From positions 1 through 64,000 of the forward strand of contig LUCM01001722.1 in the NCBI GenBank assembly GCA_008360955.1: a DNA stretch of 64,000 bases. Reading direction: 5' to 3'. Shown here one piece after another: positions 12,601-24,036 of the stretch. Both the position numbers and the translations under genes were made by a program. Position 1 is the stretch's first letter. Each line of letters starts with the position of its first letter. The notes under the pieces were generated by a model. The model made no database searches. It was not told the origin of the DNA and worked only from the letters and a program-made list of their open reading frames with translations. This stretch comes from Fasciolopsis buskii (taxonomy: Eukaryota > Platyhelminthes > Trematoda > Plagiorchiida > Fasciolidae).

Positions 12601-15600
12601 ATTGCGGGAACGTGTAAAACGATGCTCGGTATTACGGGCCACTCTCCTATTTTTGATCCTGCTTAATTCCTATTTAACTGCCTAGTTCTTCTTAGTATGA
12701 CATATTCGACCAAGAATAGACTATGTATCAGCTGGGAATTATCACAACACAGCCAAACAGAGTACAGGAAGTCCATTGTTGACAGAATCTTGGTTTAAGC
12801 ACGACCAAGGGTTGCTACGTCTGACGGACGTAAATGATAACGATTCGTTGCAGGGCCATATAACCAAAGTGCAAGCAGCTTGTTTATGCTCCCTAAGCAC
12901 TCGAGGTGCATTTAGTCCGAAGGAAAAGTGGTTATCGTGTCTATGGTCAGGGAAACAAAAAGACTGAGGCCAATGTGATATTTAGCGTGCCTCCGAGAGC
13001 AAAATGAACTGTCATCGCGAGTTTTGCATTTAACGTAGGGAAAGTGACACGCTTATCACAGTAAACTTCACGTTGAATGCAACGATCACAGCCGAAGTAA
13101 CCCGTCGGTCCCTTCAGTCGGCAGATGAAGGCCCATGCGGGTGTATCAGAGGCAACGGAAGAATAAGTGTACCGCACAGTGCTGGCGACAACCTCTATAG
13201 TGTTTCTCGGCATCTTGTTCAGCATAGATATACATTCTCTAAGAAAGTCGGAAAATCATGACGGTTTGCCTTTGCCGCAACAGAAACCGACAGTGAACAC
13301 TGGTGTGCGAAACGGCTCCATGATCCTTCCACGTATGGGCCAGAGCTGCATATTTGATGGCCGAAAAACCGGCGTATCGTCAAAATTGAGCTGCACAGAC
13401 ACGACATCTGGCAGTGGATCCGCCTTCGAAAGTTGCTTTATAGTTTCTTGACGGTTTTAAACGACAAATATAAACCCAAAATGAAGTTGATTGTCAGATA
13501 AAATAGAAGCGTTATTTTAATTCACTGCGTGTGCCCCCAGACACATTAACCTGCCTAGGTATTTACATGAAGTCCCTCTAATTGGGAACGCACTGTTAAG
13601 CGAAAGCAGAGGAATACATAAAATCTTTCCAAAATCATTTTAAATCAAAATCTCTCACGGATAACTAGTCTAACTACGAAGAAATTACGAAGCAACGCCT
13701 GGTGCCACAAACCGGAACGCAACTCACCGACAAGACGAAAGACTGGCCAGCAAGGCCACGCGCAGGGAGAAATCGACTACTTAAGCAAAATGCCCCCAAA
13801 CTCGATAAAGTAAATTGCAGTAAACATCTACTAAAATTACAAAGAGGTCATCAGGAACTAGTTTTAGGAGGCAAAATATCGTTTACATGCCCATCAAAAG
13901 CTTTTTATCTGCCCATCTCCTGCCCAGACGCTACCAGACCTTAACCGTGGGCAACATGGTATTTGGGAAATGGCACGAATGCACTTCTGAGACGAACGCC
14001 AGTGTAACTCTGAGTATCACCTGAACACTCCTCCTCCAGTGTACCCTACTTTATAAAAGGGGAGATGGATAGGTAGGTGACGGTTGACGAATTTACGCAC
14101 CCGGCAGCCATTCCTTTACCAACGTAGTAATTGAGGTGCTGAACGTCAACGTGACTGACTGCGGACGGCATCATCTTGTTAACGATAGCTACACACTGGC
14201 AACCCAGCGAATCTAAGCCTACCCGAGAGCATGCTTAAGCAAGTGAAACCTTAGATCTGAACACCTAAAAGCCCTCTGTAACTGTGCACAGGGCCAAGCG
14301 AGAGTTACACGGGTGGATTAACCGCAAACGCTCATTAGAAAAGATAGATGTGCGACAAGCATGCTCAAGAGTGCATCGAAACCCTCAGATTAGAGGCTGT
14401 TTCAGCCACTCAGTAGGATCAGTCGGTGTCCCATTCAGTGTTCCCCCGACACTGAGAAGCAACAAGCTTTCTTACTCCTACCGATTTTGTATGATAGCTG
14501 CTTTTTACCGATCAGGCAGAAATCCTGGTTTCACCTGAAACTGCGATCGGACTGGACGCTTGAAAGGTAGATTCGATGGTAACAGTTCATTGACAAATAC
14601 TGAAAAGCAGTCACCTGTTCGTGTGCAGCGTACGGAAGGGAAAAAGCAAACTTCAGATGAAAACGCAAAAAGTGAAAAGTCTTCCCAAGCTTAAGAAATA
14701 CCAGGGCAAAATCAACCATTTTACGGTGGAAATAAAAGATTTGGCGTGCCCTAAGTATTCGGTTGACTTTTGGAACTAATGATGGCGATATTCAGGTATT
14801 AAAAAGGGACGAAATAGAAAATCACGGGAGAAAGAACAGAATAAGGGTGCACTCACGAATAATCTACGGGATGAAGTTCATTAATGCCGTTGCAGCTGCA
14901 GTGAATAATCCAGGTAATGTAAGGGATTGACTCACGATAACAGACAGATAGAAAGGACAATGGGTTGTCTGGAATTAGAACCGCGGGTGTTAATGAAGGC
15001 ACAAGAATAAGTCGGTTAGAGCAAACCCAGGCCCACAATCCGCAGAAGAACGAGTAGTTGAAGGACGATATTTACCGATCTTATGCAGACAGAGCACAGA
15101 AAACGCCGACGTGTAGGTCAGGGAATAACAAGATAACCAACACGGCCAAACAAATCACTCTTGGCAAGGACCACCGTCTTTCGGTAATTACTCTAGCTCG
15201 GAACACAGCATAACCTCAGCGGAATGTCTAAAAATTTATACCGCTGGTTACCGGCGATACAATGCATCCACGCCCTCCCCTGAAAGCGCTGTTAAAAGCT
15301 CGTTGGGGCTGTTGATTAGCTGGCTTGCGGCGACTGACATGCACCACGGCCGACCCATTAGTGTCATTGGCAGAACAATGTCCATAAGTGGAATTCGTCC
15401 AAGGAGATCAATGAGGTATGGCCCCTTTCCAAGGGCTGCGCAGATTGGCAGATGCACCTTTACGGGAAGGGGTCCATGAGCCAGATAGAATCCTCGAAGT
15501 TGAACGAGTGGAATGGCTGCGGGCGGTCGAAGCATTATATCTGTCCCCACTGCGCTAATCGCAAATGTTGCCTTGCTAGGACTTGCCCGCTGTGAATGCT

Positions 15601-15969
15601 GCGTTAGATGCGCTGCATGAATGCCAGCCAAGTAGGGAGTCTCCGTAGCCCAGCGGCACATAGATGTTCGGCGGCGATCGTCCGTCAAGTACCATTACCG
15701 CATGGTGTGACGCCTATCCGATCGGGGTCTACGTTGTGCCCCCGCAAGCTAGCAAGAATCCCGGAAGTGCCATGTTCGATTAATCGACCGTCTCACGGCT
15801 GCTACAATCCCCCAATGACGACCAAAGGGTGCGGTGTGTAAGCGCCACCAGTCTATTTCTTTGCGGATGGAAGTGCATTATACGAGACTTCCCAATACAC
15901 ACAATGTCACATAACTCTTTAAACAATACGTTTTCAAAGGCTGAGCCCTGATCAAAATGCAGCTCAAAA
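6694..15969. other. Long stretch with no recognisable gene or element
   Basis: More than 9 kb without a confident feature. The longest frames are 10,482-10,880 (+, 132 codons), 9,886-10,254 (-, 122 codons), 7,406-7,720 (+, 104 codons) and 15,248-15,688 (-, 146 codons). Frames of this length are expected by chance in 64 kb read six ways, and none shows a family motif. The 15,248-15,688 frame lies in locally GC-richer sequence next to repeat X and has a protein-like mix of hydrophobic segments. It could belong to the same unknown repeat family. I found no RT, integrase or transposase signature here. Confidence 0.5.
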
Positions 15970-16338
15970 AGGCATCACAGCAAGACTGCACCTTGACCTG
16001 ATGTGACGGCGTGCGTGCTTCCATGAGTCAACCAGCTACAGAAGACTACTAATCTCAGGCTGAAGATCCAGTCATTCTTGGAAGGCCAATGAGAAGAAGA
16101 CTCACGAAGTGATTTCCTGATCCCCACTCTGGCAATCAACTGAGTTAGCACCTCAGTCGGAAAAACGAGTGGAAGAATAATTGATCGAAGTAGATGGGCC
16201 CCCACACAGCTATGCCCCGATGCCTTGCGGTCAGGTTCTTGTCAGAATCGAAGGCTTTGGTTGAGAACCCTAATCGTTCTTCTGCTTAGCGGCTGGACTC
16301 CCTAGCAGTACCTGTCCATCAGTCCCCATGAGTTACAC
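15970..16338 (-). repeat. Dispersed repeat X, copy 2
   Basis: Reverse-complement homologue of 654-1,036. Homology runs from the GGCATCACAG block near 15,971 to CCTAGCAGTA near 16,310 and on into CCCATGAGTTACAC at 16,325-16,338. The two copies differ by many substitutions and small indels, so the duplication is old. As at copy 1, the CCCATGAGTTACAC block leads directly into an RTE-like LINE on the plus strand, but here X itself points the other way. A frame on the minus strand (15,975-16,205) has a readable counterpart in copy 1 (both contain a stretch like SIILPLVF), so X may once have coded for protein. Identity unknown. Confidence 0.6.
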
Positions 16339-17582
16339 GCCTACAAAGAATTCCATACTGCATCGGTCGTCGCGCAGGATAATCAGGACCGCGCTGCCCA
16401 TTGCATGGAGCGCAGGTGGGGTGGGTAGTGATAAGTATGCTACTGCTCAGAGTTCCCTCTCTTTTATTCAACCTTTCTCTTCTATCTCCAACCCAATCTG
16501 TTTGCCCCTTCTGCCTACCCACAGTATCTCCATTGATAACACGCCCGATATTGGCAACGGTTTATTGTCAAGTAGTGTAGTAGATGGTTTTCAGTCTGTT
16601 AGCTCACATTTTCTCAAGCCTCGTCAGCCTCTGCATCTGGGTTCCTTCAATGTGCGCACTTTAATACAGGCTGGCCAACAGGCGTGTTTGGCTCTGACAG
16701 TGGACTGAATCACTTTCGGTTGATGTTTGCTGTGTGAGTGAAACATGAATTCAGGATTCGAGTAGAGTAATTCAACTAAATTCGCCAAATATCTCGATAA
16801 GTTATTTCATGCACACATGAAGCAGCTCATGCTGCGGATGAAGGCGAGTTGGCAATAGTCCTAAGTGAGAAAGATGAAGCGGCCCTTCTAGACTGGATCC
16901 CAGTCAGCAATTGCTTGTGTGCCATAAGACTGCAGGGATCAGTCGGCGTCCGGAAAGGTAGCTGTGTTAAGCGCAACTTATTTGACACCTCCGCATACGC
17001 TCCAACAGACTGCAGCACTGACACGGAGAAAGACGAGTTTTACGATGACCTCATCACTCTTGTTCGGAAGAGCAAACGCTCTGACATTGTAGTGGTAGCT
17101 GGTGATTTTAATGCTAAGTTGGATAACTTAGTAAATTGAAGTCCCGTTGAGGTGGGCGATGCGCCTTGCCTGCACAGCGAACAGACAACGGAGAAAGACT
17201 TCTCCAATTCTGTGCAGACAATCATTTATTCCTTTCTGGTAAGAATTTCCGACACAGCTCGTGTCGCACAATGAAATGACAGCCAACTAGACAAGCGGTC
17301 TTGGTCTGGTTGACCATACTGCGGTAAGCTACCGCTGGAGCGGTTCTGTCCAGTGTCGTAGACCGTACCAGACCGCGTAGACCGAATCGGACCATGCGTC
17401 AGTAGTGATGCGAATTGTGCTTCAGCTGAAAGGCCACAGACCCGACTGGCTGTCGAACTTCTGTCTTATTCGGCCGTTAGGAACCGCCATGAGCGAAAAC
17501 TATCCGACGAACTGAAATCGTTGGCGATCAGCAATATAGACGGTCAATGGGATAAAATCAAGCCTGTGATGCATTTGAATGT
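16325..17582 (+). mobile_element. RTE-like non-LTR retrotransposon, copy 2 (3'-truncated)
   Basis: The 5' part of the same LINE subfamily as copies 1 and 3: a 5' leader (16,325-16,630, the first 45 bp shared with copy 1), then the endonuclease region. The element stops abruptly at about 17,582, where copy 3 continues (both share GATAAAATCAAG and GCATTTG just before the break). There is no RT and no 3' tail. Loss of the 3' end is unusual for a LINE insertion, which normally loses its 5' end, so a later deletion or rearrangement is likely. From about 16,992 to 17,480 it is almost identical to 36,484-36,970 of copy 3. Confidence 0.82.
16637..17352 (+). pseudogene. Apurinic-like endonuclease domain of RTE copy 2
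   Basis: The domain would nick target DNA to prime reverse transcription. Visible APE-type motifs are LGSFNVRTL at 16,637 (the conserved Asn block), a VCCVSET-like stretch near 16,722 interrupted by a frame change, AYAPTDCS, and VVVAGDFNAKL (GDFNA at 17,101-17,115). Just after NLVN the frame ends at a TGA that interrupts the domain (17,137-17,139). Homology then resumes in another frame: QRTDNGERLLQFCADNHLF, and later DHTAVSYRW at about 17,306-17,332. The domain is therefore broken by at least one frameshift and by missing segments. Copy 3 carries the same TGA and the same shift. Confidence 0.8.
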
Positions 17583-19403
17583 TAGTCAAAAACACGAATT
17601 GTATTTGGTAGAATGGATAAAGCGTGACAAGTAAAAACGCAATAAGTCAGGCAACAGATAATTTTGGGGCAGTTTTTCGTGGAATGCATAGTATGGTGAG
17701 CGGTATAGTGGGTGGATACAAGCAGTATAAAACGCAAAACATTTGGAAGCAGCATCCGTTGGCATTGTGAATGGCGGCACGGAATAGAAACTTTATAACC
17801 TTGTGACTAATTCATGATGTTTTTTCAGACAATTTCTTTTTCATGAATCTCAGCTAGGTCCAGTGACTGAGGCGGGGTTGCAAGAAGAAGAAGAGGAAGA
17901 CTAAGAAGGAGAACCGAAGTCAAATCAAGCAATGTTTGGTGGATTCGTGTGGAGAACTGTTGCCAGGACCGTGAGTCTGTTGCCGAATTTTGCAGAGCCG
18001 AATAAAGGTTCACGAGGAACGACAGTTCTCAGCTATTTTCGAATGTCGAGATGCATTTAAAAGTCAGCTCACATCAGATGCCAATAGAAATACTTCCTCC
18101 GTGAGTCCGTTTTGTATGGTTTTGGCAAAAGAGCCTTCAGCAGGAGAAATGGTAAGCCAGTACAAAATGATGCATCTGAACATAAGGACTAGAGGGCTAT
18201 TTACGATATCAGTGCTAGTGGGTGAAGCTGACCAATTGCTGGCCCCCAAGGTGAAAAATACCGTAAGGAGGCAAAAACAGGGGGTGTAATCCGCTAACCT
18301 ATCTCCACCAGCACATTGCCGTAGCCGAGCTGCCCACCCGGTGTGCGCCGAATAAAGCTGTGGACCTGATCGCTCCCCGCACCAATGTGATAACCCCGGT
18401 GTACTCGGAAGGTGAGGGAGGGAACGCAAATGTGGTGCAGGTGGGAAAAGGGAGACATCATTTTTCCCAAGGTGGACAATCGCAGGAGAGCCGAAACCGC
18501 GGTGGTCAGAGCATGGAGTGAGTGTGTTCATTCAAGCGGAACTGAACGGCCTGGGAAAAGAAAATCCGGCAGCGGTCTGGCCTAGCTGCTGGCTGTGAAT
18601 TAGGAAGCGATCAATCTTACGAGTGGCTCAGAAAAGGACTTTAATGAAACGTATGGTAAAACCCATAATATAGGGATGGTGGCTGATTATGTGGGCAATC
18701 CGGGGTTTTTATTTTGGGCAGTGCATAGGTAGATGGACAGGCTAAACTAGTGTGTGGAGTGTCTACGCTAGGAGGGAAATGAACCGGTATTTAATAGGGC
18801 GGACAGTGAACAACGGCTGTAGATGTAAATATTGAGCGAGCTAGAAAAAGAAAGATGCACTGTTGGCTGACCGAGTTCACAGCGTAGAAGTCATGGATTA
18901 TATTCCACTCTAGAAAGCCATGACTTTGAAGCATAAGAAATGGCCAAACCAGTAAGTACAGCAAGTGTAAGCGGTCGCTAAAGGAAGAAAAGAAACTACG
19001 TAGGACTCCATGGTCACGGATATATTATAAGGTCTGAAGTGTCTAAAATTGACAGGGAGATATCGACGAGAAGTGAGAAAAAAAGAAATCAAGATGTCGT
19101 CGTAGTTTCGGACTTTCATGTGGTGATATGAGGAATCAGATTTACTTCCCTTCCCGTGGTGAACGGAACGGTGACGTTAAAGGATTTTACAGAAAACCAA
19201 TCCAGTTTCATACACCCGATCCTCGGGTGAGTAAGATAATAGTGTTAAAGAGTGCCGGGTTTGTGCTTATGCTTCGAACCTCGAAGTGATCTGATTTCAG
19301 CGACTAACAGCGTTCTGTGTAATTAAGACGTCCAAAGTGACCCATCAACTGCTTGGTAAACGCACTCGACATTTTTAATTGCCATTCTGTTGCACCGCCT
19401 CAT
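17583..19403. other. No recognisable gene
   Basis: The largest frame is 18,064-18,531 on the minus strand (155 codons). It contains no motif I can assign, although its distal half is GC-richer than the surroundings. Other frames are under 100 codons. Nothing here aligns with the elements identified elsewhere. Confidence 0.5.
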
Positions 19404-20425
19404 CTAAGAACAGACTACAGAGTGATACTCCAGAATGGGTCTGAAATGGGTTCTAAAACATTGTGATTCGCTTTTTCTAATTTCAGAATCCTCCACAGTA
19501 TTATCAATGAATGATTTCCATACGCAACTTGTGAGAGAATATTTGAAGAAGTTTAAAGTGGAGAAATAATTTGGGCCCCGGTCGCGAACTTGATATTTAA
19601 CGAGGATGATTTGGTTTCCACGCTTCAGTTCTCTTGGGAGTAGAACGCATTTGTGCTCCATGATACCGCTTTTTTCGTAGGAACATTTAATCATCCAGTC
19701 ATTCACCCAGGAGTTGAGTGACGCTACTTGCGATGTTAATTATGGTGGACTCCAAAGCTTCAGGGTGAAGGGCATAAACAATTTTGATATTTTTTGCGAA
19801 GGGAAACGGGGTGTCGTTTCCAATAACATTGAAGACATCGTTAACGTACGCCATGAAAACCAGGGGGCCCAGAAAGCTGCCTTGGATCACACCGCTGGAC
19901 ACTAATCTAGGTTCAGATATTAAGCCATTTACTTGCACTATCTGTTTCTAAATGACAGATAAGATGAAAACCACGGCAGAATTGAATCAACAATACCGTA
20001 GGTTGCCGTTTTACTTAGCAACCTAGGGTGGGATAATCTATCGAAAGATTTCGTCATGTCTGAAAGGATTAATATGATTGACTTGTCAGTTCTCAGGGCC
20101 TCAGTGATAGCGTTCAGACAGTCAGTCATACAATTAGCGCACGATTTCTTGCGGAGGAAGCCATGCTGTCCAGGGTTAATAAGTTTATGTTCCAGAAAAT
20201 AGGCCCTAGGACTATCAATAAACAGGCGTTCCATGATCCCTGAAATAATAGGGGCATGGTTTGTTGGGCGGCAGTCTGCAGGGTCATAGAGTTTACCCTT
20301 TTGTAAAAGAGGATAGGCATTGAATAGACAAGTTGAAGATGTTTGCCAACAAAATTGCAATATCGATCCCGCCTATTGCGAAGGCAGCCAGAGTTAATGA
20401 GTCAAGTCCAGAGTGGTAGCCAATT
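19404..20425 (-). pseudogene. CR1-like reverse transcriptase, catalytic site lost
   Basis: The N-terminal RT stretch (GIDIAILLANIFNLS) starts near 20,415. Then come the frame 20,360-19,938 (140 residues: DPADCRPTN, IMERL, NPGQHGFLRKKSC, and motif A as ILSDMTKSFDRLSH) and the frame 19,938-19,699 (79 residues: motif B SGVIQGSFLGPLVFMAYVND). The catalytic FADD box reads FAKN (followed by IKIVYAL), so both aspartates are replaced. A frame at 19,706-19,404 covers the thumb and C-terminal part with RPILEYHSVVCS, which matches the family's conserved LEYASVVW-type block. These are three adjacent frames rather than one, and no polymerase activity is possible. Confidence 0.85.
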
Positions 20426-21175
20426 TCGGTTCTCACCAACAGCCGAAATGTGTTTCTCGGGAGAAGTGCAGCTGTTTATTACGACTCTGTAGACAAACAA
20501 AGTCGATACGGATAGAGGGGTTGTTGTCGTTTGCCAGAGCAGATGCAAAAAATCACCAAAACATTCCGGTCTCCTGTGGGTCGCTTACATGAATGCCGTT
20601 TTGAATGGCCTACAAGACCTGAGTGGCCGAGGACCTAGAAGCGGTAGTTTTGCGTTTAAGCAGTTTTGCCAGTGTTGCGTTTGGGTTCCGCTGGTCTAGG
20701 GCTTACAGCTTTTGCTATTTTGGTCTGTGGTCGAGTACCGTTTCTAGAGTTCCAGTTAGTCGATTAATTTGCCATAAAGGCCCGCAGGAGTTTAGCAAGC
20801 CTACAGTTTATTCCGTCACAATAAGTTCTTTTGGGTGGAATGCTAAGGATGCGGAACGCAGTAATGGCATCGAGACACTTTTCAGGCTGGAGCACAACTA
20901 GTCGGCGGCTGCTTGCTCATCTGTGTTAGAAAAAAATGGTCTGGATTGGAATTACGAACTAGAGTAGGTAGACGATTCCAGTCAGCTCTGAAATGCTGCT
21001 TTGGGTTAGGCTGGGGATAACTATTCAGAAGGGGTAATGTAAATCAAACGCCAACAGAGAGAAGATCACATCCAGATAACCCAGCCTCAGTTGACGTTTA
21101 AACATGTGTTGAGCCTATCATAAATATCAAATCAAGAACATTGCGCTCCTTTGTTCGGTCGGCATTGTGCTAGGT

Positions 21176-21690
21176 TCAACCGCCAAGATGAATGCTTTCT
21201 ATGAAAGGGAGCAAATAATTTGAAGCGGACAGCGTGAACCAACATATCCCAGGTGCACTGAAGTCTCCAGCCAGTAAATTGCGACCTGGTAGGCTAGAAG
21301 CACCATCATTAGTTGGGTTATTGTCAAAAATTCGTTTTGGCAAGAACCAGGGGGGAGATAGACGCACCCAACAAGAAGGCTTCCATCTCCCATCTCACCT
21401 TTGGCCCAAACGGCGTCTTGGATGGTGTTTGTCACGGTATTCTGACACAACGTAGCTGTTATAGATTCTCCAACGTAGACAAGGCAGCTACTTCCAAGCT
21501 GAGCTTCGCGGCATTTTCTGAAGGGTTTAGAGCCGGTGATTATCATGGAGTTGTTCGGATTGTGATTGTTGAACCACGTCTTGGTTATAAGAATAAAATC
21601 AAAAACTGACAAGAGTGTGAGAAGACGGATACGTTGAATTTTCCTTAGCATGGAGCGTGCACTTAATAACAGTAGCGAAAATATTCCCAA
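21176..21690 (-). pseudogene. CR1-like endonuclease domain
   Basis: The minus-strand frame 21,690-21,199 has the expected opening, SARSMLRKI (family NARSLLxK), then FDFILITKTWFN, where the catalytic Glu of ETW is Lys, then CLVYVGESI, QDAVWAKG and LLVGCVYLPPGS. After a frameshift near 21,290-21,310 the next frame gives LLAGDFSAPGICW and FIESIHLGG, which is the GDFN-type motif with Asn changed to Ser. Domain order and spacing fit an APE-type LINE endonuclease. The E-to-K and N-to-S changes and the frameshift show it is inactive. Confidence 0.82.
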
Positions 21691-21879
21691 GGGCCTCTTT
21701 CTCTTGAGTGATGTCTTGGTGGGTGAAGCTCGGTTTCTCGTTGGTTGAGGGATTTGGGAGAAGTCGTCATTTTTTCTTTAAACCATTTTTATAATTTTTC
21801 TGCTTTTCATTTGTGCCCTCCTTTGGCCGGGATTGCGTTGCATCATTTGGGTGGAGAAGCGTCGGCCAGGGCAGCATGA

Positions 21880-22428
21880 CTAGAAGTGGACTGTAGGTGG
21901 CCTGTCAGGCGAGTTGGGCAGGACATCTGGGGGATGGTTAACTTTTAGGCCGAAGTAGTGTAATCCGTCCTCATTACATTCAGCCTCAGGAGGCATTTTC
22001 GCCATGGTCATGTTGGCCAACTCACGTTGGGTTTCATAGGGGGAGTGGGGCGGGAAATATGCGGTAAGCTTTCCAGTCAGCGTCATCACCCTCACAGATA
22101 AACTTAGCATCTCAAGTGACAACTTACTGTTCACGCGGATCCTTCCAATGAAAGAAAGCTGCCCAAAGTGCTTCGTACCCCAAAAACAAATCGGAATACC
22201 TGATCAACAGGGAACACAAGCTGCTTGCAAAGCAACCGCGGCAGACCATTCCTCGGGGCGAAAACGTTCACACCACTTCGTCTGGTCACCGACCGAGACT
22301 TTTCTTGATATTTTATTCCTCAAGGAGTGCCGTATTTTTGACTTTTTTTCCACATGGCGAAATGCCGGCCCGAATAAAACTGGATGATCGAACTCGGTCC
22401 CATTTTTGCAGGCGTCATTCGCTAACAT
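21880..22428 (-). pseudogene. Possible ORF1 remnant of the CR1-like element
   Basis: Two adjacent minus-strand frames (22,428-22,204 and 22,134-21,880) lie where ORF1 of the CR1-like element would be expected, directly 5' of its endonuclease. I see no zinc knuckle or RRM motif that settles the assignment. The call rests mostly on position and is weak. It could be unrelated chance frames. Confidence 0.2.
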
Positions 22429-23280
22429 CTGTGTTTTTGGCCCAAAGTGCCCTTATTAGTCTTGTTATTAAAAATGTTATCCGCTTTCCTCTGCAATCAC
22501 GGCTTCTGACACCGTTATTACCGTACGTCATGGCCACGCATGCCGTAAATTTTGTCATCTTAAGAAAAACAGGAGGTTATCACTGTCACTCCCGAAGGTT
22601 GTTCATCAAATGGTGGACTTCCTCGAAGCGTTTCTTTGAGTTGTGCGGCGTGCTTTGCATAGCCACTATAATCTAGATGTGCGGACTGGGATTACGCTGC
22701 CAGCTTTATATAAGCGAATAGCGCAGTCAAACAGTATCTCATTCGGTGTGGTCTGCATTTCTTCTTCAAGTATGCTAGACACTTTTGAGGGGCTGACGGC
22801 AATACTACCTTCGAACTTCGCTTATTTCTGACCCTAAGGGTGGCTTTCAATTACAGATCAGATTATTCCATTAGACCACCGCTTCTTAACTGGTATGCAG
22901 TCGTCCTGATGTTCAAATTCAAGAATATGAAACAAACCTGAGGACTTCCCTCACATATATGAATTTCAGTGGGGGTCACTAAAGCAGAGTAGCCAAATGT
23001 ACTAACCCATCGGGGTAACAAAACATTCCCAGTCTCATGCGAGGTAGTGCAAAGGATTACAATGGGTCGCCACCAATCGGTGAAGGATCTACAAATGTAA
23101 GCTTAATGAACCGACGTGCAACTTTCATGATAAACTTCTGTTTAGCTGTTTGATAGCCCACCTTGGCCATTAAAGACGATTAAACGGAACGTATTTCATC
23201 GATCGGCAAAACTCACATTCATTTTTAGGCACATGGGCTGTACAATAAAATTGAACCCAAGTTCTCGGGTGTTGTGGCCC
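22429..23280. other. No recognisable gene
   Basis: The plus-strand frame 22,305-22,676 (123 codons) and shorter ones show no motif. On the minus strand I looked for the integrase core expected downstream of the gypsy fragment that ends near 23,281, and could not find it. The element is probably truncated there. Confidence 0.45.
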
Positions 23281-23550
23281 TCAAGTTGTCTTTACTTGCG
23301 CAGTTTCGGCAGAACCCAATTTCGTGCTTACTGGTAGTTTGCTCCCGCATACTGGGTTAAAGTCCAAATACTGCAGTGAGTAAATAAGCCTATCCAGGAG
23401 ATGGCGAGGATGGCTCGATGTGGTCGGTGTGTATACAGCAAAAACATGCCTATGGCTTTGGAAGCGTAGGCAGTGGAAAAAGGCCCGCTGATGCAAGCTC
23501 TTTTGGTCGTTGAACCACGTGAATCCCTGTCCACAGTTTGGAAGAGGCAT
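23281..23550 (-). pseudogene. Ty3/gypsy integrase zinc-finger region fragment
   Basis: The 89-codon frame contains FTWFNDQKSLHQRAFFHCLRFQSHRHVF. This aligns by eye with the gypsy integrase block FVWPxxxxDVxxWARxCLxCQRxKVxRH, with the second Cys of the zinc-binding pair changed to Phe (CLRF for CLxC). The segment after it (CGSKLPVS...) is not recognisable. The position relative to the RNase H fragment fits one pol polyprotein with frameshifts between the parts. Confidence 0.6.
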
Positions 23551-23739
23551 TTAAACTCGCGTTTTTGAAATTGTGTAAAGCATGAAGTGTGGGATAACAG
23601 TTAGCGTTATGTTTCAAATACTTTCACCGATCTAGGAGGAAACAGGTAAAAGTTCTGAGCTTTCACGTTGAATCCGGTCGATGCCCGCGGCTTGCGCCGT
23701 CGCCTTTAGGCGGTAAGACTAACTAAGCTGTTGTATACG

Positions 23740-24036
23740 GAAAGTTGCATCAGCGATTCCGTCGGCAATCTCGGAGTGATGTCGTACCTCCACAGCAAAT
23801 CTTGAAAGACTGAGTGCCCAACTTCGCGTGGCAAGCGCCGGTCGGAGGTACAGTGTAGCGCGCGTGCAAGGAGTATGTGATCTGCTAGTACCTTGAATCG
23901 ACGGCCCTGTTACGCTAGTTTAAAGTGCTGAATAGCTAGATGGACAGCTGACAACTCCTTACCGAACGTGTTGTAACTAAAATCTGCTGGTTGTAACCGC
24001 CTAGAACCATATTCAAAAGCTTCCAAAAATTGCTAG
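23740..24036 (-). pseudogene. Ty3/gypsy RNase H fragment
   Basis: Translating the minus strand from about 24,030 gives SRRLQPADFSYNTFGKE, then LSAVHLAIQHFKL, a stop, RRFKVLADHILLARAL, and LPREVGHSVFQDLLWRYDI. This matches the gypsy RNase H pattern in which SxxLxxAExxYSTxxxELLAV is followed by a TDHKPL block and then a block of the form PRxxRxLxFI. The TDH of the family is ADH here. At least one in-frame stop (TAA within HFKLA*QG) is present. In an active element this enzyme would degrade the RNA strand of the RNA-DNA hybrid. No start codon applies because it is part of a polyprotein. Confidence 0.8.

Larger units (their letters stand above)
19404..21690 (-). mobile_element. CR1-like non-LTR retrotransposon (minus strand)
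   Basis: Read on the minus strand, an endonuclease region (21,690 to 21,176) is followed by a poorly conserved linker (21,175 to 20,426) and an RT domain (20,425 to 19,404), the order of a CR1/jockey-type LINE ORF2. The RT phrases DPADCRP, IMERL, QHGFL, KSFDRLSHPRLL, SGVIQGSFLGPLVF and YVND are diagnostic of this superfamily. Frameshifts separate the pieces, and catalytic residues are lost in both domains, so the copy is dead. Its 3' end lies at or below 19,404 and I could not define it. Confidence 0.85.

Noticed and set aside
17040..17225. Conserved 61-residue minus-strand protein present twice (also 36,528-36,713)
   Set aside because: Antisense shadow of the endonuclease region in the near-identical RTE copies 2 and 3.
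18064..18531. 155-codon minus-strand frame as a gene
   Set aside because: No motif; could be part of an old repeat, but nothing supports a product.
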